Shown here: one piece after another, positions 4,289 through 7,519 of the stretch
How the letters are laid out: each line of letters opens with the position of its first letter
How positions within the stretch are numbered: position 1 is the stretch's first letter
Source of the DNA: Deltaproteobacteria bacterium
GTDB lineage: Bacteria; Desulfobacterota; G020345765
Reading direction: 5' to 3'
Assembly (NCBI GenBank): GCA_030616835.1
Contig: JAUWWP010000114.1
Coordinates: 1 to 7,519, forward strand
DNA: 7,519 bases
The notes under the pieces: model-generated
The model's input: only the letters and a program-made list of their open reading frames with translations
Told to the model about the DNA's origin: nothing
The model's database searches: none
Made by a program: the position numbers and the translations under genes

Positions 4289-6757
4289 ATGTGGGAAGCG
4301 ATAAGTAGAAAAATTGGGGCTTTTACCCTCGATCATTGGAGGAAGGGACTTTTGGAGGGGATTAACTTCAGTGAAGCCCTTTTCTGGGAGATCTTGAAGG
4401 AAGGGAACGCTACTTTCTTTCTGTATATCCTGATCCTACTGATCTTCTGGCTATGGTTAAGAGTAAGTAGGAGGATGGTTAGGCATCTGCCCCGAGGAGT
4501 GGATAGGCGTCAGGTAAAGCAGATTTTGCGGCGGGCAAGAAGGTTTGCCAAAAAGGGTGATTATCTGAATTCGGGTGAGTTGTTTAAGAGCATTGGCCAC
4601 TGGGAAGCATCGGGAAAGATGTTTCTTAAAGCTGAGGCTCAATTTAAGTTAGCTGGGGTTCTTGTCAAGCAGGACCGATTGGAAGAGGCAGCCCAAAAAT
4701 ATGAGGAGATTGAGCAGTTTGAGGAGGCAGCCACCCTTTATGCTCAACTGAATAAGTATGCGCAGGCAGCAGCAAATTATCGCAAGGCCCGCAAGTATAG
4801 ATTGACCGCAGAGATGTATGAGCGGGCTAATGATTTCTTAAAGGCAGGGGAGTATTTTCAGAAGATCTCTTTCTTCCGGAAGGCGGGAGAGATGTATCTT
4901 AGAGGAAAGGATTTTGAGCAAGCCGGGCGAATGTTAGAGGAATCTGTTGATGAGCTTACCACCCTGCTTCCCGAGGATATGTCCCCGGAGAATTGTAGAG
5001 CCCTCAGGGGGTTAGCAAGCAGAAGCGGGGAGCTTTATCAAAAGGTCGATCAGATTGGAAGGGCAGCAAGGATCTGGGAAAGGGGAGGGCTGTACAGCCG
5101 GGCGGCTGAGTGTTGCTGTGGTTTGGAAGATTATTCCCGGGCATCCGAGCTTTATCTCAAGGCGGGTTTGCCGATGAAGGCAGCGGAGATTATGGAGAGG
5201 TTAGGAGAACAGAAGCAAAGTGCACTGCTTAAGGCCCAGACGTATTTAGAGCATGGACAGAAGATCGAGGCCGCAGAATACTTCGAGAAGGCGGAGCAGT
5301 ACCTGAAAGCTGCTGAGCTCCAGAAAGAACTGGGTAGTCTTCTGCAGGCCAGCGAGCTTTATGAGAAGGGAGGGGATCTGGCCCAGGCAGCGGGGATGTA
5401 TAAGGATGCCGGGGAATTAAAGAAGGCTGCTCAGGCTTACGAGCGGGCGGGTGAGTATAAGGCGGCAGCAGAGCTATTCGGCCAGATCGGAGAGGGCCAG
5501 GAGGAGACAGCACTTCTGGAGAAGGCCGGAGAGTTTTACCTTGCCGGGAGTAAGCTTAGAAAGAAGGGTCTTAATGATAAGGCAATTAAATTTTTGCAGA
5601 AAGTAGAGAAGGACTCAGCTGATTACCAAAGTGCCTGTAATATGCTGGGAGATATCTTTAAAGAAAAAGGGATGTGGTCTCTGGCCATCAAGAAGTATAA
5701 GGAGGCCATCGCGGAGGAGGAGGATCTTACTAAGTCCAGTATTGGCTCTTATTATAATTTGGCGATGGTAATGGAGAAAAGTGAGGAATTTGAAGAGGCA
5801 TTAAGTATTTATGAGAGGATATTGGGCCTGGATTATTATTATCAGGATGTGGCTTCCCGGATATATAATGTGAAGAAGAGGGTGGAGGCAAGTTCTGGTG
5901 CCAGGGTCTCCCGAGAGCTCTATGCCCAGACAAATGTGGGGCTACCCACTGATACAGATCCTAAAGAAGAGAAGAAGGCGCGCTACAAGATGATGGAGGT
6001 AATCGGTCACGGAGGAATGGGAGTAGTCTATAAGGCAGAGGATATGATTCTGGGCCGGGTAGTTGCCTATAAGGTTTTGCCCAAGGGCTTTAGTGAAAAT
6101 CCTAATGCCATTAATTTTTTCCAGAGGGAGGCTAAGGCTACCGCGGCTTTGAATCATTCTAATATCGTTACCGTCTTTGATATGGATCAGGATGAGAAGG
6201 GGGATTTTTATATAACCATGGAATATATTGAGGGTTCAACCTTAAAGGAGATCCTTAGTAAGCAGAAGGTCCTCTCCGTTCCCGCGGTAGTTCTGATTGC
6301 TGGGCAGGTCTGTAAAGGCTTGGGATATGCCCATAATAAGAATATCGTTCATCGAGATATCAAGCCCGGTAATATTATGTGGACCCAGGATAAGGTAGTT
6401 AAGATAATGGACTTTGGTCTGGCTAAGGTTCTGAAGGAAGTAATGAAGGATCAGACCATGGTGGGAGGGACCCCATTTTATATGTCTCCTGAGCAGACCT
6501 TAGGGGAGGGGGTTGATCATCTAGCCGATATCTACTCTCTGGGGGTTACTATATTCGAGATGGCTACCGGCGAAATGCCCTTTAAGGAGGGAGATATAGG
6601 CTATCATCACATTCATACTCCCGCTCCCTCACCCCAAAGCATCAATCCCCAAATACCGGATGAGTTGAAGCAGATTATTATGCGGTGTCTGGAAAAGAAG
6701 CCGGAAGATAGGTATCAAAATGCCGATAAGATTTTTGCCGATCTGAAGAGGGTATAA
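4289..6757 (+). CDS. Membrane-anchored Ser/Thr protein kinase with a long helical-repeat solenoid
   Basis: 822 aa. Residues 1-40 precede a single membrane helix (about 42-58). The following RR-rich stretch (61-84) puts the rest in the cytoplasm. Residues 92-221 are ten uninterrupted 13-residue repeats with the pattern aromatic/Leu-x-x-A-A/G-x-x-Y. After a 34-residue gap, a second block (256-402) has ten more 13-residue units and one of 17. Residues 425-515 look like ordinary TPRs. The kinase domain (about 566-822) is complete: glycine loop GHGGMG (573-578), Lys595 in VAYK, HRDIKPGN (688-695, catalytic D690), DFG (708-710), SPE (733-735) and a final Arg in PEDRYQ. It should phosphorylate Ser/Thr, and the RD-type HRD suggests control by activation-loop phosphorylation (Thr or Ser in 715-730). 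The solenoid is likely the docking or sensing part. The order TM-repeats-kinase is the reverse of the PASTA kinases. It follows DUF2905 by 1 nt. A CCC run (275-277) is odd. Confidence 0.95.
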   Translation: MWEAISRKIGAFTLDHWRKGLLEGINFSEALFWEILKEGNATFFLYILILLIFWLWLRVSRRMVRHLPRGVDRRQVKQILRRARRFAKKGDYLNSGELFKSIGHWEASGKMFLKAEAQFKLAGVLVKQDRLEEAAQKYEEIEQFEEAATLYAQLNKYAQAAANYRKARKYRLTAEMYERANDFLKAGEYFQKISFFRKAGEMYLRGKDFEQAGRMLEESVDELTTLLPEDMSPENCRALRGLASRSGELYQKVDQIGRAARIWERGGLYSRAAECCCGLEDYSRASELYLKAGLPMKAAEIMERLGEQKQSALLKAQTYLEHGQKIEAAEYFEKAEQYLKAAELQKELGSLLQASELYEKGGDLAQAAGMYKDAGELKKAAQAYERAGEYKAAAELFGQIGEGQEETALLEKAGEFYLAGSKLRKKGLNDKAIKFLQKVEKDSADYQSACNMLGDIFKEKGMWSLAIKKYKEAIAEEEDLTKSSIGSYYNLAMVMEKSEEFEEALSIYERILGLDYYYQDVASRIYNVKKRVEASSGARVSRELYAQTNVGLPTDTDPKEEKKARYKMMEVIGHGGMGVVYKAEDMILGRVVAYKVLPKGFSENPNAINFFQREAKATAALNHSNIVTVFDMDQDEKGDFYITMEYIEGSTLKEILSKQKVLSVPAVVLIAGQVCKGLGYAHNKNIVHRDIKPGNIMWTQDKVVKIMDFGLAKVLKEVMKDQTMVGGTPFYMSPEQTLGEGVDHLADIYSLGVTIFEMATGEMPFKEGDIGYHHIHTPAPSPQSINPQIPDELKQIIMRCLEKKPEDRYQNADKIFADLKRV
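4562..4951 (+). repeat. Ten tandem 39-bp (13-residue) coding repeats, block 1
   Basis: Within the kinase gene, residues 92-221 divide into exactly ten 13-residue units with no insertion. Examples are LEEAAQKYEEIEQ, FEEAATLYAQLNK and YAQAAANYRKARK. Positions 1 (F/Y/W/L), 4-5 (small) and 8 (often Y/F) are conserved. The DNA copies have diverged, so the repeat shows mainly at protein level and is old. Confidence 0.8.
5054..5494 (+). repeat. Second block of 13-residue coding repeats
   Basis: Residues 256-402 of the kinase continue the same pattern: IGRAARIWERGGL, YSRAAECCCGLED, YSRASELYLKAGL and so on, to YKAAAELFGQIGE. Ten units have 13 residues and one (308-324) has 17. A 34-residue stretch (222-255), the length of one TPR, separates it from block 1. 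Confidence 0.75.
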
Positions 6758-6808
6758 CTCACTTGGGGGGGAATATGGGTTGTCCTCTATTTTTATCTGG
6801 GGAAGCTC

Positions 6809-7519
6809 TTAGAGAAGGTGCCCGGAAAGAAGATTCAGGTAGAGGTTGCTTAGCTTCTGCCAGAGGATATGGAAGTATCCCGGCTCCTCCAGATACAGCC
6901 ACAATACAATGAGAGCTAAAAGCAGGAGGAGCTCCCAGAGCAGGAAGGATCTTTTAACTTTGAATTTAATCAAAGGTTGGAGGATCCCTTGAGCAGTCTT
7001 GATCTGTGCCTTTAGCTGGTATAGCCTCCCTCCTTTAAGCTTTTTCGGATCCACTTCAACCTTCACGATAACCGTCTCCTCATCGAACAGATCGGGAACT
7101 GCCCGGATCCAGGGCTCGGTAAAGGAAATGCTGCCCTTAAGCGCGGCACAGCCTACTGCGGGCAGGTAAAGTTCAAAGGTCTGTTTCCCTCTTCGGGATA
7201 TCTTATTAATATCCTTTGATCCAAACCTCAGTCTGTTTGCTCTAACACCGGGAGTTTGTGCCGCTTTAATCAATGTCCGGTAGATATCGGACTTCAACTG
7301 CGCTGCACTCTGGTATCGCTTCTGCTGATCATGCTCCAGGGCCTTCGTTATCACCTCAGATGTCTTCTCGCTTATCTTCCCATTAAGCTCTCTTGGCGAT
7401 TTGAACTCAAATGGGTTCAGATTGGGATCCGCCCCGGTAAGGCAGTGATGAAGGGTAGCTCCCAGGGAAAAGATATCCGAGCGGGTATCGGTCTGCCCGG
7501 TACCATACTGCTCCGGAGC
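6809..7519 (-). CDS. Ser/Thr protein kinase, C-terminal part, with beta-domain and C-terminal membrane anchor
   Basis: Only the last 236 residues are visible; the N-lobe and the HRD and DFG motifs lie beyond 7519. The fragment begins APEQYG (the APE motif), then TDTRSDIFSLGATLHHCLTG (the DxxSLG helix) and HDQQKRYQSA (final kinase Arg). It clearly belongs to a bacterial eukaryotic-like kinase of the type with APEQYG and SLGATL. After the kinase (about residue 85 of the fragment) comes a probable all-beta domain (113-189) with GSISFTEPWIRAVP and a VKVEVDPKKLKGG strand-turn, then one membrane helix (192-210) and a short tail. The beta domain looks like an immunoglobulin-like sandwich and, by topology, should be cytoplasmic. 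An internal GTG at 7354 is not the start, because kinase sequence runs on upstream to the window edge. It is convergent with the other kinase, with 51 nt between the stops. Confidence 0.9.
   Translation of the reverse strand, partial: APEQYGTGQTDTRSDIFSLGATLHHCLTGADPNLNPFEFKSPRELNGKISEKTSEVITKALEHDQQKRYQSAAQLKSDIYRTLIKAAQTPGVRANRLRFGSKDINKISRRGKQTFELYLPAVGCAALKGSISFTEPWIRAVPDLFDEETVIVKVEVDPKKLKGGRLYQLKAQIKTAQGILQPLIKFKVKRSFLLWELLLLLALIVLWLYLEEPGYFHILWQKLSNLYLNLLSGHLL

Noticed and set aside
5229..6157. Minus-strand reading frames inside the kinase gene
   Set aside because: They are low-complexity shadows of the repeat and kinase coding strand, without ribosome sites or family motifs.
6758..6808. 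Bidirectional terminator between the convergent kinases
   Set aside because: No inverted repeat with a T-run is visible; the seven-G run at 6765-6771 and a short T-run do not form a stem.

Overview
The window reads as a chromosomal segment of a bacterium with mid-range GC. It is probably an uncultured, anaerobic, candidate-phylum type of organism, but nothing here fixes a taxon. The clues are an ADP-forming acyl-CoA synthetase-type CoA-binding protein, eukaryotic-like Ser/Thr kinases with unusual architectures, DUF2905 and DUF3943 proteins, and short palindromic repeats between genes. No rRNA, tRNA, CRISPR array, transposase or phage gene was found.

Layout. Positions 1-215 (-) hold the N-terminus of a CoA-binding, ADP-forming acetyl-CoA synthetase-like protein. 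Just upstream on the same strand is a secreted or membrane DUF3943 protein (267-1034, -). A roughly 285-bp gap (1035-1319) carries a 60-bp cloverleaf-like palindromic repeat and promoters on both strands. Then come a fused nucleotidyltransferase-HEPN protein (1320-2051, +) and a CPBP-family intramembrane protease homologue with a DUF5683-like N-terminal part (2149-3099, +). The latter overlaps by 4 bp, tail to tail, a rhomboid protease (3096-3782, -). A second intergenic region (3783-4065) holds a 7-nt tandem repeat, 11-nt direct repeats and a remarkable interlocked A-B-A'-B' inverted repeat. It also holds divergent promoters for the rhomboid and for a two-gene operon: DUF2905 (4066-4287, +) and a large membrane Ser/Thr kinase (4289-6757, +). 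The window ends in the C-terminal part of a second Ser/Thr kinase on the opposite strand (6809-7519, -).

Themes. Two intramembrane protease families and two membrane-anchored Ser/Thr kinases lie close together, so the segment looks devoted to membrane-located signalling and proteolysis. This is inference from proximity only. The two kinases have opposite architectures: TM-solenoid-kinase and kinase-beta domain-TM. The first kinase contains long stretches of strict 13-residue helical repeats, the most distinctive protein feature here.

Expression signals fall into two classes. Four starts have a Shine-Dalgarno sequence (215-, 1320+, 3782-, 4289+). Three starts (1034-, 2149+, 4066+) have none, but carry a -10-like hexamer 5-8 nt before the ATG, which suggests leaderless transcripts.
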